From: an uncultured Clostridia bacterium
GTDB lineage: Bacteria > Bacillota > Clostridia > Christensenellales > Aristaeellaceae
DNA: 64,000 nucleotides
Reading direction: 5' to 3'
Assembly: GCA_946407745.1 (NCBI GenBank)
Contig: CAMJPQ010000005.1
Coordinates: 1-64,000 of the forward strand
In this document: one piece after another, positions 8,931 through 18,633 of the stretch
Position numbering within the stretch: position 1 is the first letter of the stretch
How the letters are laid out: each line of letters starts with the position of its first letter
Notes under the pieces: model-generated
Databases searched by the model: none
What the model was told of the DNA's origin: nothing
What the model saw: the letters and a program-made list of their open reading frames with translations, nothing else
Position numbers and translations under genes: made by a program

Positions 8931-11147
8931 ATGGATATCGAAAAACTGCTTTCCGAGATGACGATAGAGGAGAAAGCGGCGCTGTGCCAGGGCGCGGATG
9001 CCTGGCACACGGTTGCTGTCGAGCGCGTGGGCGTGCCGGAGGTGTGCGTCAGTGACGGCCCTCACGGCCTTCGCAAGGTGAACAGGGACGGAGTGACCGT
9101 GAAGGCAGTGTGCTTCCCCACCGCGGTCGGCACGGCGGCTTCCTTCAGCAGAGAGTTGCTGGAAGAGCTCGGCGGGGCGATCGGTGATGCCTGCCGCGAG
9201 GAGGATGTGCATGTGATTCTCGGCCCGGCGGCCAATATCAAGCGCACGCCGCTGTGCGGGCGCAATTTTGAGTACTTCAGCGAGGATCCCTACCTCTCCG
9301 GCGAAACAGCCGCGGCCTTCATCCGCGGTGTACAGCGCAAGGGGGTCGGCACATCGCTGAAGCATTACGCGATGAACAACCAGGAGACGCGCCGCCTCAC
9401 GGTGTCCGCCGAGGTGGATGAGCGCGCCGAGCGGGAGATCTACCTCACCTCCTTTGAGCGCGCGGTGAAGGGCGGCAAGCCCTGGACAGTGATGTGCTCC
9501 TACAACAAGGTCAACGGCGTGTATTCCAGCGAGAACGAGCGCCTGCAGGAGCAGGTGCTGCGCCGCGAGTGGGGCTTTGACGGCATGGTGATGACCGACT
9601 GGGGCGCCTGCAACGACCATGTGAAGGGTGTGGCTTCCGGCGTGGAGCTGGAGATGCCGCGCTCCGGAGACGACAGCGACCGCCTGCTGGTGGAGGCGGT
9701 GAAGAGCGGCCGCCTGAGCGAGGAGACGCTGACAGAGGCGGCCCGGCGCGTGCTGCGCCTGGCGCAGCGGGTCTATGCGGCGGAGGGTAAGCCGGAGGAC
9801 TTTGACCTGGGCGTGCAGCACCACCAGGCGCGCAAGTATGCACGCGAGGCCATGGTGCTGCTGAAGAATGACGGCGCGGTGCTGCCCATCCGCGGGAATC
9901 GGAAGGTGGCCTTTATCGGCCAGTTTGCGGAAAAGCCCCGCTACCAGGGCGGCGGCTCCAGCCACATCAACGTGACAGAGGAGCTGAGCGCGCTGGAAGC
10001 GGTGCGTTCTGTGTGCCCGGTGACCTATGCACAGGGCTTTGACATGGAAACGGACAGCGTGGACGCCGCCATGGAAGCGGAGGCGGTGCGTCTGGCGGGA
10101 GAGGCCGACGTGGCTGTGCTGTTTATCGGCCTGCCGGAGCGCATTGAGAGCGAGGGCTATGACAGGGCGGACATGAAGCTGCCGCCCAACCAGAACCATC
10201 TGGTCAGCGCCGTGGCGGCCGTGCAGCCGAATACCGTGGTGGTGCTGCACAACGGTTCGCCTGTGGAAATGCCCTGGCTGAACGAAGTGCCAGCGATCCT
10301 TGAGGCCTATCTGGGCGGCCAGGCGGGCGGCGGCGCGGTGGTGGACCTGCTGTTTGGCGCGGTGTCTCCCTCGGCCAAGCTCGCGGAGACCTTCCCCCTG
10401 CGCCTGGAGGACACGCCTTCCTACCTCAACTTCCCCGGCGACAAACAGAAGGTCCGCTACGCGGAGAGCATCTGGGTGGGCTACCGCTATTATGACAAAA
10501 AGAACATGGCGGTTGCCTTCCCGTTCGGCCACGGCCTGACCTATACCACCTTCCAGTACGAGAACCTGCGGCTTTCCTCACCCGTTTTCAGCGGGGAGAA
10601 GATCACCGCCTCGGTGGATGTTACCAATACCGGCTCTTTCCCGGCCGCGGAGGTGGTGCAGTTCTACATCCGCCCGGACCATGCCGGAAAGGAACGCCCG
10701 GTGCGCGAACTGAAGGGCTATGGGAAGATCTTCCTGAACCCCGGCGAAACCGGCACCGTCACCGCTGAACTGGATGCCCGCTCCTTTGCCTACTGGGAGG
10801 AGGAGATTCACGACTGGTATGCCGAGCCCGGCCTGTATCAGGTGGAAGCCGCCGCGTCCAGCCGGGATATCCGCCTCTGCGCGCCGGTGGAGGTCGCGCT
10901 GCCTGCGCGGAAGGTGACGCTGAACGGCGATTCCCTGGTTCGTGACGCGCTGCAGATTCCCGGCGCGCTGGAGCTGATTGAGGAAACACGGCGCCGCTAT
11001 GGGCAGGGTGTGATGACTGATGAGCAGTGGCAGGGCTTCCGCCGCTGGTTCCACGACACGCCCCTGCACGGGCTGGTGACCTCGCTGGGGCTGTCCCGCG
11101 AGAAGACGGGCTGGTTTGTGCAGGAACTGATGAACCTGCAGAAATAA
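8931..11147 (+). CDS. Glycoside hydrolase family 3 (beta-glucosidase-like)
   Basis: VSDGPHGLRK, KHYAMNNQE, MVMTDWGA (nucleophile), C-terminal Fn3-like domain; start at 8931 after ggaggt. Confidence 0.93.
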   Translation: MDIEKLLSEMTIEEKAALCQGADAWHTVAVERVGVPEVCVSDGPHGLRKVNRDGVTVKAVCFPTAVGTAASFSRELLEELGGAIGDACREEDVHVILGPAANIKRTPLCGRNFEYFSEDPYLSGETAAAFIRGVQRKGVGTSLKHYAMNNQETRRLTVSAEVDERAEREIYLTSFERAVKGGKPWTVMCSYNKVNGVYSSENERLQEQVLRREWGFDGMVMTDWGACNDHVKGVASGVELEMPRSGDDSDRLLVEAVKSGRLSEETLTEAARRVLRLAQRVYAAEGKPEDFDLGVQHHQARKYAREAMVLLKNDGAVLPIRGNRKVAFIGQFAEKPRYQGGGSSHINVTEELSALEAVRSVCPVTYAQGFDMETDSVDAAMEAEAVRLAGEADVAVLFIGLPERIESEGYDRADMKLPPNQNHLVSAVAAVQPNTVVVLHNGSPVEMPWLNEVPAILEAYLGGQAGGGAVVDLLFGAVSPSAKLAETFPLRLEDTPSYLNFPGDKQKVRYAESIWVGYRYYDKKNMAVAFPFGHGLTYTTFQYENLRLSSPVFSGEKITASVDVTNTGSFPAAEVVQFYIRPDHAGKERPVRELKGYGKIFLNPGETGTVTAELDARSFAYWEEEIHDWYAEPGLYQVEAAASSRDIRLCAPVEVALPARKVTLNGDSLVRDALQIPGALELIEETRRRYGQGVMTDEQWQGFRRWFHDTPLHGLVTSLGLSREKTGWFVQELMNLQK

Positions 11148-11219
11148 AGCCGACACAAAAGCCCTCCGCCGTGGCGCATGGCGGAGGGCATGACATACAT
11201 TCGAAATGACGGAGGAACC

Positions 11220-11957
11220 ATGACGGCCCCGATGGTGACAGTGTCCCATGTCAGCATGGATTTTCGCCTGGACCGCAACGCCACCAGCAACCTGAAGGAG
11301 TGGGCGGTCAACGCGCTCAGCGGCAGGCGGCGTGTTGAAACCTTCCACGCCCTGGAGGACGTGTCCTTTGACGTGGAGCAGGGCACGGTGATGGGGCTGA
11401 TCGGCCACAATGGCGCGGGCAAGAGCACGGTGCTGAAGGTCATCAGCGGCATTTACAGGCCCACAGCGGGCAGCGCGACGGCCAGAGGTCGTGTGGTGCC
11501 GATGCTGGAGCTCGGCTCCGGCTTTGACCCTGACCTGAGCGGCAGGGAGAACATACTGCTCAACGGCTCCATACTCGGCTATACCAAGGATTATCTCTAC
11601 AGCCACCTGCAGGAGATCATCGACTATTCCGAGCTGGGAGAGTTTATCCAGCAGCCCCTGAAGACCTATTCCTCCGGCATGCTGGCCCGCCTGGCGTTTT
11701 CCATTGCCACCGTGGTGGAACCGGATGTGCTGATTGTGGATGAAATCCTGGCTGTAGGCGACGAGCACTTCCAGCGCAAGAGCCGTGCCCGCATGATGGA
11801 GCTGATGGGCGGGGGCGCGACGGTGCTGTTTGTCAGCCACGACCTGAGCCAGATACGCGAAATGTGCTCCAGCGTGGTGTGGCTGGACCACGGCCGGGTG
11901 CGGCAGTGGGGCGAAACCGAAGAAGTCTGCAGGGCCTACGAGGAGAGTGTGCTATGA
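11220..11957 (+). CDS. ABC transporter ATP-binding protein (Wzt/TagH polysaccharide-export type)
   Basis: GHNGAGKST, LELGSGFDPDLSGRENI, YSSGMLARLAFS, DEILAVGD; start 11220 after ggagga. Confidence 0.88.
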   Translation: MTAPMVTVSHVSMDFRLDRNATSNLKEWAVNALSGRRRVETFHALEDVSFDVEQGTVMGLIGHNGAGKSTVLKVISGIYRPTAGSATARGRVVPMLELGSGFDPDLSGRENILLNGSILGYTKDYLYSHLQEIIDYSELGEFIQQPLKTYSSGMLARLAFSIATVVEPDVLIVDEILAVGDEHFQRKSRARMMELMGGGATVLFVSHDLSQIREMCSSVVWLDHGRVRQWGETEEVCRAYEESVL

Positions 11958-12433
11958 GGGTGAGTATCCTCTGTGTGGGCAAGCTGAAGGAAAAGCCGTA
12001 CCGCGCCATGGCGGATGAGTACCTCAAGCGGCTTGGCCGCTACGGCCGGTACACAGAGGTGGAGCTGCCCGACCTGCCGGAGGCGCAGAAGGCATCCCCG
12101 GCGGAGGAAAAGCAGGTGAAGGACAGGGAGGGCGAGGCGCTGCTGAGGGCCATACGTCCCGGGCAGAGGGTGATCGCCCTCACCCTGACTGGGAAGGAAT
12201 ATACCTCTCCGGAGTTTGCCGAACGCCTGGACAGCCTGGCAGTGCAGGGCATCGGCGATGTGGCCTTTGTCATTGGCGGTTCGCTGGGGCTGAGCGAAAC
12301 TGTGCTTGCCCGCGCAGACGAGGAGCTGTGCCTGGGCAGAATGACCTATCCCCACCAACTGGCCCGGGTGATGCTGCTGGAGCAGCTGTACCGCGCGGCC
12401 AAAATCAGCGCGGGGGAGAGATATCACAAGTAA
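11954..12433 (+). CDS. rlmH: 23S rRNA (pseudouridine1915-N3)-methyltransferase RlmH
   Basis: Full-length RlmH with FVIGGSLGLSETV and MTYPHQLARVMLLEQLYRAAKISAGERYHK C-terminus. Confidence 0.96.
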   Translation: MRVSILCVGKLKEKPYRAMADEYLKRLGRYGRYTEVELPDLPEAQKASPAEEKQVKDREGEALLRAIRPGQRVIALTLTGKEYTSPEFAERLDSLAVQGIGDVAFVIGGSLGLSETVLARADEELCLGRMTYPHQLARVMLLEQLYRAAKISAGERYHK

Positions 12434-12449
12434 AACGTATTTCTGCAAA

Positions 12450-12509
12450 AAAAGTGTTATCCTGACGGAAAAGCCTGTGTTCGGTATTTCCTTTCAGGAT
12501 AACACTTTT
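12450..12509. terminator. Bidirectional terminator between convergent rlmH and argD
   Basis: 16-bp stem AAAAGTGTTATCCTGA / TCAGGATAACACTTTT. Confidence 0.8.
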
Positions 12510-12527
12510 ATTCTGCCTGCCGGCGGA

Positions 12528-13688
12528 TTATCTGCATGCCTCCCGGATGACCTCCGCTGCTTTTTCCAGCAGCGGCATGGGGATGTTCAGGGCGGGCAGC
12601 AGACGCACCTTGTCCTTGGCTGTGAGGCACAGCACGCCGCGCTGCATGCAGGCGGCCACCACGTCTCCCGCGGGCTTGACGGTTTTCAGGCCAATCATCA
12701 GGCCTATGCCGGAAACCGACTCGATGCCCTCCGCGCCGGTGAAGACATTAAACAGGTACGCGCTCTTTTCCCGCACCGAGGCCAGCAGGGCGTCGTCTAT
12801 GCGGCGCAGCACGCTCAGGGCGGCGGCGCAGCACACCGGGTTGCCGCCGAAGGTGGAGCCGTGGTCGCCGTAGCCCAGCACATTTTGCACCTTGTCCCCC
12901 AGCAGGGTCGCGCCCAGCGGCAGGCCGCCCGCCAGCCCCTTGGCTGTAGAGACGATATCCGGCTGGATGCCGTAGTTCATGTAGGCATACAGCTGCCCGG
13001 TCCTGCCGTTGCCGGTCTGCACTTCATCCACCATGAGGGGGATGTCCCTTTCCCGGGCAAGCGCTGCCACGCCGCGCACAAAGTCCTCGCTCAGGGGCAC
13101 CACGCCGCCCTCGCCCTGCACGCACTCGATCAGGATGCCGGCCACCGGCACGGTATCCGCCAGTGTCCTCAGTCCCGCCAGATCGCCCGCGGCGACATGG
13201 GCAAAGCCGGGTGTCAGCGGCTGAAACAGCTCGTGATAATGCTCCTGCCCGGTGGCGGCCAGCGTGGTCAGTGTGCGGCCATGGAAGCTGTTTTTCAGCG
13301 TCACAATGGTATAGCACTCCGCGCCGTGCCGCTCGGCGGAGTATTTCCGCGCAGCCTTGATGGCGCACTCGTTGGCCTCCGCGCCGGAATTGGAGAAGAA
13401 AACCTTTTTCATGCCGGTGCGGCTGCACAGAAGCTCCGCCAGGCGGGCGCAGGGCTCAGTGTAGTACAGGTTGGACATATGCTGCACCTTGCCGATCTGC
13501 TCTGTGACCGCGCGCTGCCATTCCTCATCCGCCACGCCGAAGCTGGTGACCGCGATGCCGCTGCCCAGGTCGATGTACTCCTTTCCCTCCTCGTCACGGA
13601 CGACAGAGCCCTTTCCGCTGACGATTTCGAGGGGGAAACGCCTGTAGGTGCCGGCCACATACTGCCGGTCCATTTCCTTGATGTTCAT
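12528..13688 (-). CDS. argD: Acetylornithine aminotransferase
   Basis: Class III aminotransferase (NSGAEANE, MVDEVQTGNGRTG, GGLPLGA) in an arg cluster. Confidence 0.92.
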   Translation of the reverse strand: MNIKEMDRQYVAGTYRRFPLEIVSGKGSVVRDEEGKEYIDLGSGIAVTSFGVADEEWQRAVTEQIGKVQHMSNLYYTEPCARLAELLCSRTGMKKVFFSNSGAEANECAIKAARKYSAERHGAECYTIVTLKNSFHGRTLTTLAATGQEHYHELFQPLTPGFAHVAAGDLAGLRTLADTVPVAGILIECVQGEGGVVPLSEDFVRGVAALARERDIPLMVDEVQTGNGRTGQLYAYMNYGIQPDIVSTAKGLAGGLPLGATLLGDKVQNVLGYGDHGSTFGGNPVCCAAALSVLRRIDDALLASVREKSAYLFNVFTGAEGIESVSGIGLMIGLKTVKPAGDVVAACMQRGVLCLTAKDKVRLLPALNIPMPLLEKAAEVIREACR

Positions 13689-14554
13689 TCTTCGTCCCTC
13701 CGGATGCGTGTGCCGGCGCCTTCGTTGGTCAGCAGCTCCATCAGGATGGAGTGCGGCACACGCCCGTCCATGATGACGGCGCTCTCCACGCCGGCATCCA
13801 GCGCGGTGATGCAGCAGTCCACCTTGGGAATCATGCCGCCGGAAACCACGCCGGTGCCGTAAAGCGCCTTTGCTTCACTGACGGTCAGGTCCGGGATGAG
13901 GGAAGCCGGGTCGTTCCTGTCCCTCAGCACTCCGGCAATGTCGGTCATCAGGATCAGCCGCTTGGCCGCCAGCGCCCCGGCTATGCGTGCCGCCGCTGTG
14001 TCGCCGTTGATGTTGTAGGCGTTGCCCTCCCGGTCGCAGCCAACGGTGGAAACCACCGGGATATAGCCCTTGTCCAGCAGGTCGGTGACCGGGTGAATGT
14101 GGATTTTGGTAATCTCGCCCACAAACCCCAGGCGCTCGTCCTTCACGCGGGCCTCGATGAGGCGCCCGTCCATGCCGGACAGGCCGATGGCCTTGCCGCC
14201 CTTCATCTCCAGCAGGTTTACCAGCGTTTTGTTTACCTTGCCGGCCAGCACCATCTGCACAATGTCGATCGTTTCCTGATCGGTGACGCGCAGGCCGTCC
14301 ACGAATTCCGCTTTCTTGCCGAGCTTGCCCATCATCTCGGTGATTTCGGGGCCGCCGCCGTGCACCAGCACCACCTTCACCCCGATGAGCCACAGCAGCA
14401 CAATGTCTTCCATCACCTGCTGCTTCAGCTGCTCGTTCACCATGGCGTTTCCGCCATATTTCACCACTACAATTTTACCTGTATAGCGCCTGATGTAGGG
14501 AAGCGCCTGCGTCAGCACCTCTGCCCGCTGCGCGTTGGAAAACTGAAGATCCAT
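13685..14554 (-). CDS. argB: Acetylglutamate kinase
   Basis: VVKYGGNAM, VLVHGGGPEI, GGMIPKV. Confidence 0.96.
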   Translation of the reverse strand: MDLQFSNAQRAEVLTQALPYIRRYTGKIVVVKYGGNAMVNEQLKQQVMEDIVLLWLIGVKVVLVHGGGPEITEMMGKLGKKAEFVDGLRVTDQETIDIVQMVLAGKVNKTLVNLLEMKGGKAIGLSGMDGRLIEARVKDERLGFVGEITKIHIHPVTDLLDKGYIPVVSTVGCDREGNAYNINGDTAAARIAGALAAKRLILMTDIAGVLRDRNDPASLIPDLTVSEAKALYGTGVVSGGMIPKVDCCITALDAGVESAVIMDGRVPHSILMELLTNEGAGTRIRRDEE

Positions 14555-14581
14555 TGCTATCCTCCAAAGCGGCCTTTCCTG

Positions 14582-15829
14582 TCAGCTTCTGTAGTCGCCG
14601 TTGATGGTCACATATTCATGCGTCAGGTCGCAGCCCCAGGCGGTGGCTTCCTCCGCACCCATGTGCATGTCGCAGTCGAAGCGCACCTCTTTGGCGGCCA
14701 TGAGCCTCGCGGCGGTCTCCTCGTCGAAATCCAGCACCGCGCCGCCGGAATAAAAGCAGATGCTCTCCTTTTCGCCCACCAGCCACACCTCCGGCAGCGC
14801 AGGGTCAAAGTCCACCCCGGCGTAGCCCAGCGCGCACAGTATGCGGCCGCAGTTGGCATCCCCGCCGAATACCATCGCCTTGACCAGGCTGGAGCAGACT
14901 ACCGACTTGGCCAGCTCGCGCGCATGCTGCTTGGTGTCCGCGCCGCGCACCCGCATTTCGATCAGGTGCGTCGCCCCTTCTCCGTCAGCGGCCATGGCCC
15001 TGGTCATCTCCCGGCAGAGGGCGTACAGCGCCTCTTTGAATGCGTCGTAATCCGCCCCCTCCTGCGCAATGGAGCGGTTCCCCGCACAGCCGTTGGCAAG
15101 CACCAGCAGGGTGTCGTTGGTGCTGGTGTCTCCGTCCACGGAGAGCATATTGAAGGTATCCTGCACCACCTCGCTCAGCGCCCTCTGCAGCAGCGCCTGG
15201 TCGATGGCGCAGTCGGTGGTGAGATAGGCGAGCATGGTGCACATGTTGGGATGGATCATCCCGGAGCCCTTGCACATGCCGCCCAGGTGTACCGGCACCA
15301 TGCTCTTGCCGTCAGCGGAGGGCAGGTCAAAGGCCAGCGCGAACTCCTTATTGACGGTGTCGGTGGTCATGATGGCCCGGCTGGCGGCGGTGGCTGCCTC
15401 GGCGGTGGAGCTGAGCGCGCCTGCCAGCATACCGATGCCACTGCAGATTCTGTCCATGGGCAGCAGTGGCCCGATGACGCCGGTGGAGCCGACCAGCACG
15501 GCGTCCCGTGGAAGCTGCAGCAGCTCTGCGGCGCGCGCGGCGGTTTCTTCGCACTGCGCAAGGCCCTTTTCACCCGTGGCCGCGTTGGCGATGCCGGAGT
15601 TGACCACCACGGCCTGCGCGCTTTTCCGGTCCCGCACAATCTGCATATCCCACTGCACGGGGGCGGCCTTGACCCGGTTGGAGGTAAACACGCCGGCTAC
15701 GGCGCAGGGCACCTCGCTGCAGATCATGGCCATGTCGTCTCTGCCCTGATACTTGATGGCTGCCGCGCAGCTGGCGGCGAGGAAGCCCTTTGCGGCGGTC
15801 ACGCCGCCCTCTGTTTTACGTATCATCAC
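14582..15829 (-). CDS. argJ: Bifunctional glutamate N-acetyltransferase/amino-acid acetyltransferase
   Basis: KGSGMIHPNMCTMLAYLTTD cleavage motif; DGDTSTNDT. Confidence 0.96.
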   Translation of the reverse strand: MMIRKTEGGVTAAKGFLAASCAAAIKYQGRDDMAMICSEVPCAVAGVFTSNRVKAAPVQWDMQIVRDRKSAQAVVVNSGIANAATGEKGLAQCEETAARAAELLQLPRDAVLVGSTGVIGPLLPMDRICSGIGMLAGALSSTAEAATAASRAIMTTDTVNKEFALAFDLPSADGKSMVPVHLGGMCKGSGMIHPNMCTMLAYLTTDCAIDQALLQRALSEVVQDTFNMLSVDGDTSTNDTLLVLANGCAGNRSIAQEGADYDAFKEALYALCREMTRAMAADGEGATHLIEMRVRGADTKQHARELAKSVVCSSLVKAMVFGGDANCGRILCALGYAGVDFDPALPEVWLVGEKESICFYSGGAVLDFDEETAARLMAAKEVRFDCDMHMGAEEATAWGCDLTHEYVTINGDYRS

Positions 15830-16286
15830 TGTCTTCTCCTATAAAGCGGGTGATGTTCTTATCGTTCAGCGCAAACTCGTAATAATTCACATCGGACTTT
15901 TTCCAGCCGATCTGCTTCCAGAAGGCGTTGCCGACGCTGTTGTCCGCGTAGGCAATCAGCGCCACCTTGTTGATGCCCATCTGCCGCAGCTGCTGCATGC
16001 AATAGCCCACCATGCGCGTGCCGATGCCCCGCCTGCGGTACGCCTTGGCGACGCACACATGGTACAGCGCGCCCTGGCGCCCGTCCGAGCCGCACAGTAT
16101 GGAGCCCACAATGCGCCCGTCCGCTACGGCCACCACGCTGGTGGTCGGGTTGCGCTGTATGAAGCGCGTCACATCCTCGCGCGAGTCGTCCAGGGCGCGG
16201 ATGCCGAAGCCGCGGATGGTCAGCCACAGGGCGCGCACCTCATCATAATCCTCTGCCGTCATGGGCAGAATGGCTACTTCTGTCAT
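15816..16286 (-). CDS. GNAT family N-acetyltransferase
   Basis: VCVAKAYRRRGIGTRMV acetyl-CoA motif. Confidence 0.88.
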   Translation of the reverse strand: MTEVAILPMTAEDYDEVRALWLTIRGFGIRALDDSREDVTRFIQRNPTTSVVAVADGRIVGSILCGSDGRQGALYHVCVAKAYRRRGIGTRMVGYCMQQLRQMGINKVALIAYADNSVGNAFWKQIGWKKSDVNYYEFALNDKNITRFIGEDSDDT

Positions 16287-16290
16287 ACTG

Positions 16291-17214
16291 TCAAATCACC
16301 AGCCCCGTGGTTTCCTCTGCGCCCAGCAGCAGGTTCATGTTCTGTATCGCCGCACCGCAGGCACCCTTGCCCAGGTTGTCAAAGCGCGCGACAAGCAGTA
16401 TCCTTTCCTCGTTGCCGTGCACCGTGATCTCCATGCCGTCTCTGCCGGCCAGCGCGCCGGCGGACAGGAAGCCGCCTTCTCCGCCGTCCTCTGCCAGGCG
16501 CACTACGCCCTGCCGGTATGCGTCCCGGTAGATATCCCTCAGCTGCTGCAGGTTCGCCTGTGTCTGGGAGGCAAAGAGGGGTACGGTCACCTCCATGCCG
16601 GCGTAATACGGCGCGACGATGGGGCAGAACACAGGCGCTGTCTGCAGACCGCACACTGCCTGCATCTCCTTCAGGTGCTTGTGGCTCTGGCCGAGGCCGT
16701 ACTGGCGCGGCGCGTCCAGCAGGGGATCACGCTGTGCGCCCTCGTATTCGGCAATCATCTTCTTTCCGCCCCCGGAATACCCGGTCAGCGAAAAGCAGGT
16801 CAGCTCGGCGTCGGCGCGGACCGCGCCAGCTGCGACGAGCGGCTGCACCAGCGCAATGAAGCCGCTGGCGTGGCAGCCGGGGTTGGCGATGCGCAGTGCG
16901 CCCTGAATCCGCGCACGCTGTCCGGCCAGCTCCGGGAAGCCGTACACCCAGCCCGGTGCGACACGGTGCGCGGTGGAGGTATCAATCACGGCGGTGCGAT
17001 CGTTTTCCACCATGGCGACGGCCTCGCGGGCGGCATCGTCCGGCAGGCAAAGGAAGCACAGGTCCGCCTCGTTCAGGGCGTCACGGCGGGCGGAGGGGTC
17101 CTTTCGCCGCTCCTCAGGCAGCTCAATCAGGGTCAGGTCCCGCCGTTTGGATAGGCGGGAGAATATGTTCAGCCCTGTGGTGCCGGCACTGCCGTCGATA
17201 AAGACCCTGGTCAT
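16291..17214 (-). CDS. argC: N-acetyl-gamma-glutamyl-phosphate reductase (short, type 2)
   Basis: VFIDGSAGTTGL, IANPGCHASGFIA, 307 aa, in the arg cluster. Confidence 0.93.
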   Translation of the reverse strand: MTRVFIDGSAGTTGLNIFSRLSKRRDLTLIELPEERRKDPSARRDALNEADLCFLCLPDDAAREAVAMVENDRTAVIDTSTAHRVAPGWVYGFPELAGQRARIQGALRIANPGCHASGFIALVQPLVAAGAVRADAELTCFSLTGYSGGGKKMIAEYEGAQRDPLLDAPRQYGLGQSHKHLKEMQAVCGLQTAPVFCPIVAPYYAGMEVTVPLFASQTQANLQQLRDIYRDAYRQGVVRLAEDGGEGGFLSAGALAGRDGMEITVHGNEERILLVARFDNLGKGACGAAIQNMNLLLGAEETTGLVI

Positions 17215-17325
17215 GCTTGGCTGCCTCCTTTGGCGGCCGCGCGGAAGGCGCGCGGAGTATATGCTTTTTTATCTTACCATGCCGGATGAAGATTGGGAAC
17301 GAAAACAAGGAAAGAAAAACACAAG

Positions 17326-17352
17326 AAAAACCCCGCGGACAATGCCGCGAGG
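17326..17352 (-). terminator. Intrinsic terminator of the SH3 gene
   Basis: CCTCGCGG-cattgt-CCGCGGGG-TTTTT on the minus strand. Confidence 0.6.
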
Positions 17353-17371
17353 TAAAGTATCATCTGTTGCG

Positions 17372-18493
17372 TTAGTTCACGGTGAAGCAGTCGCTGCGCA
17401 TCCAGCCATACATACCGCTGTGATAGACATAGCACCAGATATAGCCGTTCAGCTCGGTGTTCTTGTCGGTCAGCCAAATGGAATCACCCTTGGAGGCCTT
17501 GTCAACCACCTGGCTGCCGATGCCGGGGTGCAGGCGGATATTGACCCTGCTCGCCGCCACGGTGGCGGAGCGGTTCGCCAGCTGCGGGTATTCGGTGCCA
17601 TACTCAGGTGTAGTGGTGGTAGTGGTCGTAGTAGTGGTCGTGATGGTGCCCAGCACCAGCAGATCGCCGCGGATCCAGCCGATGGCGCCGCCGTAGTTCA
17701 CCGCGTACCACACATAGCCCGCAACACGGGTCGCTGTACCGGTGAGGTACACGCTGGCGCCGCGCGGAGCGGCACCTACCCTGCTGCTGGCGGTGCTGGC
17801 CGCGGAGCGGATGGTGGCGGCGCTGGCCTTCACGGTGACGTAGCCGGGTGTGACGCTGAAGGTTGAGGTGGTCGGCGCAGTGGGCGTGGTCGGCGTGGTG
17901 GTCGTGGTTGTGCCGGAAGAGAGCACCAGCAGATCGCCGCGGATCCAGCCGATGATGCCGCCGTAGTTGATGCGGTACCAGGTGTAGGCGCCGTTGCGCT
18001 CCGTCGCGCCCAGCAGGCGCACCTGCGCGTTGCGCGGCGCGCTGCCCACCACCTGGCTGTTTGTGCTGGCGGAATAGCGGATGTTCACCGAGGAAGCGGC
18101 GACGCGCGCATAGCCCTCCGGCACGGTGCCGGTGGTTGTGGTGGTAGTCGTGGTGGTCGTGGTGGACGTGCGGTTCACATAGATGGCGTACATGTAGCCG
18201 GTCTTTCCGCCGATGGATACATAGAACCAGCTGCCGTTGCTGTCATCGTAGCCCAGCACACGCAGCGCGGTGCCATTGGTATACTTGCCGATGATGTTGG
18301 CGGTGTATCCTGCCGGCGCATACGGGGTGGAGCGCAGGTGCACAACCGTGCTCACATTCACCACACGCCCGTCATAGGGCGTGGAATAGTAGCGCGTGGT
18401 GGAAGCCGCCGCGCTGGCCGCGAGGGGCAGGGCGGTGAGCGTCAGCACCAGCACAAGTGCGATAGCAACAGGAATACGGAAATGCTTCATCAT
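17372..18493 (-). CDS. Secreted protein with four SH3b-like domains and poly-Thr linkers
   Basis: Signal peptide; repeated (A/R)xVNIR…GYxWYxVNYGGxIGWIRGDLL; TTTTTTTTTTT linkers; start 18493 after GGAGGG. Confidence 0.8.
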   Translation of the reverse strand: MMKHFRIPVAIALVLVLTLTALPLAASAAASTTRYYSTPYDGRVVNVSTVVHLRSTPYAPAGYTANIIGKYTNGTALRVLGYDDSNGSWFYVSIGGKTGYMYAIYVNRTSTTTTTTTTTTTGTVPEGYARVAASSVNIRYSASTNSQVVGSAPRNAQVRLLGATERNGAYTWYRINYGGIIGWIRGDLLVLSSGTTTTTTPTTPTAPTTSTFSVTPGYVTVKASAATIRSAASTASSRVGAAPRGASVYLTGTATRVAGYVWYAVNYGGAIGWIRGDLLVLGTITTTTTTTTTTTPEYGTEYPQLANRSATVAASRVNIRLHPGIGSQVVDKASKGDSIWLTDKNTELNGYIWCYVYHSGMYGWMRSDCFTVN

Positions 18494-18633
18494 TAATCTT
18501 CCCTCCATAACAACCTGTTCCTGAAGAACAGTGCAGATTGCTATGGAAATTGTATCACTTTCCCTATGACACAACAAGGAACTTTCCGTGTAGAGTGTTT
18601 ACAATTTGTGAACAAAACTGTGACGGAGGTGTA

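Noticed and set aside
11161-11189. GCCCTCCGCC…GGCGGAGGGC hairpin as a riboswitch
   Set aside because: Simple hairpin between GH3 and the ABC gene; no larger structure and no T-tract, so neither riboswitch nor firm terminator
12477-15844. Long plus-strand ORFs (12477..13862, 13751..15844) over argD/argB/argJ
   Set aside because: Antisense shadows of conserved arg genes
17600-18180. Repeats in the SH3 gene considered as CRISPR-like
   Set aside because: They are coding triplet repeats (poly-Thr) and homologous SH3 domains, not spaced direct repeats
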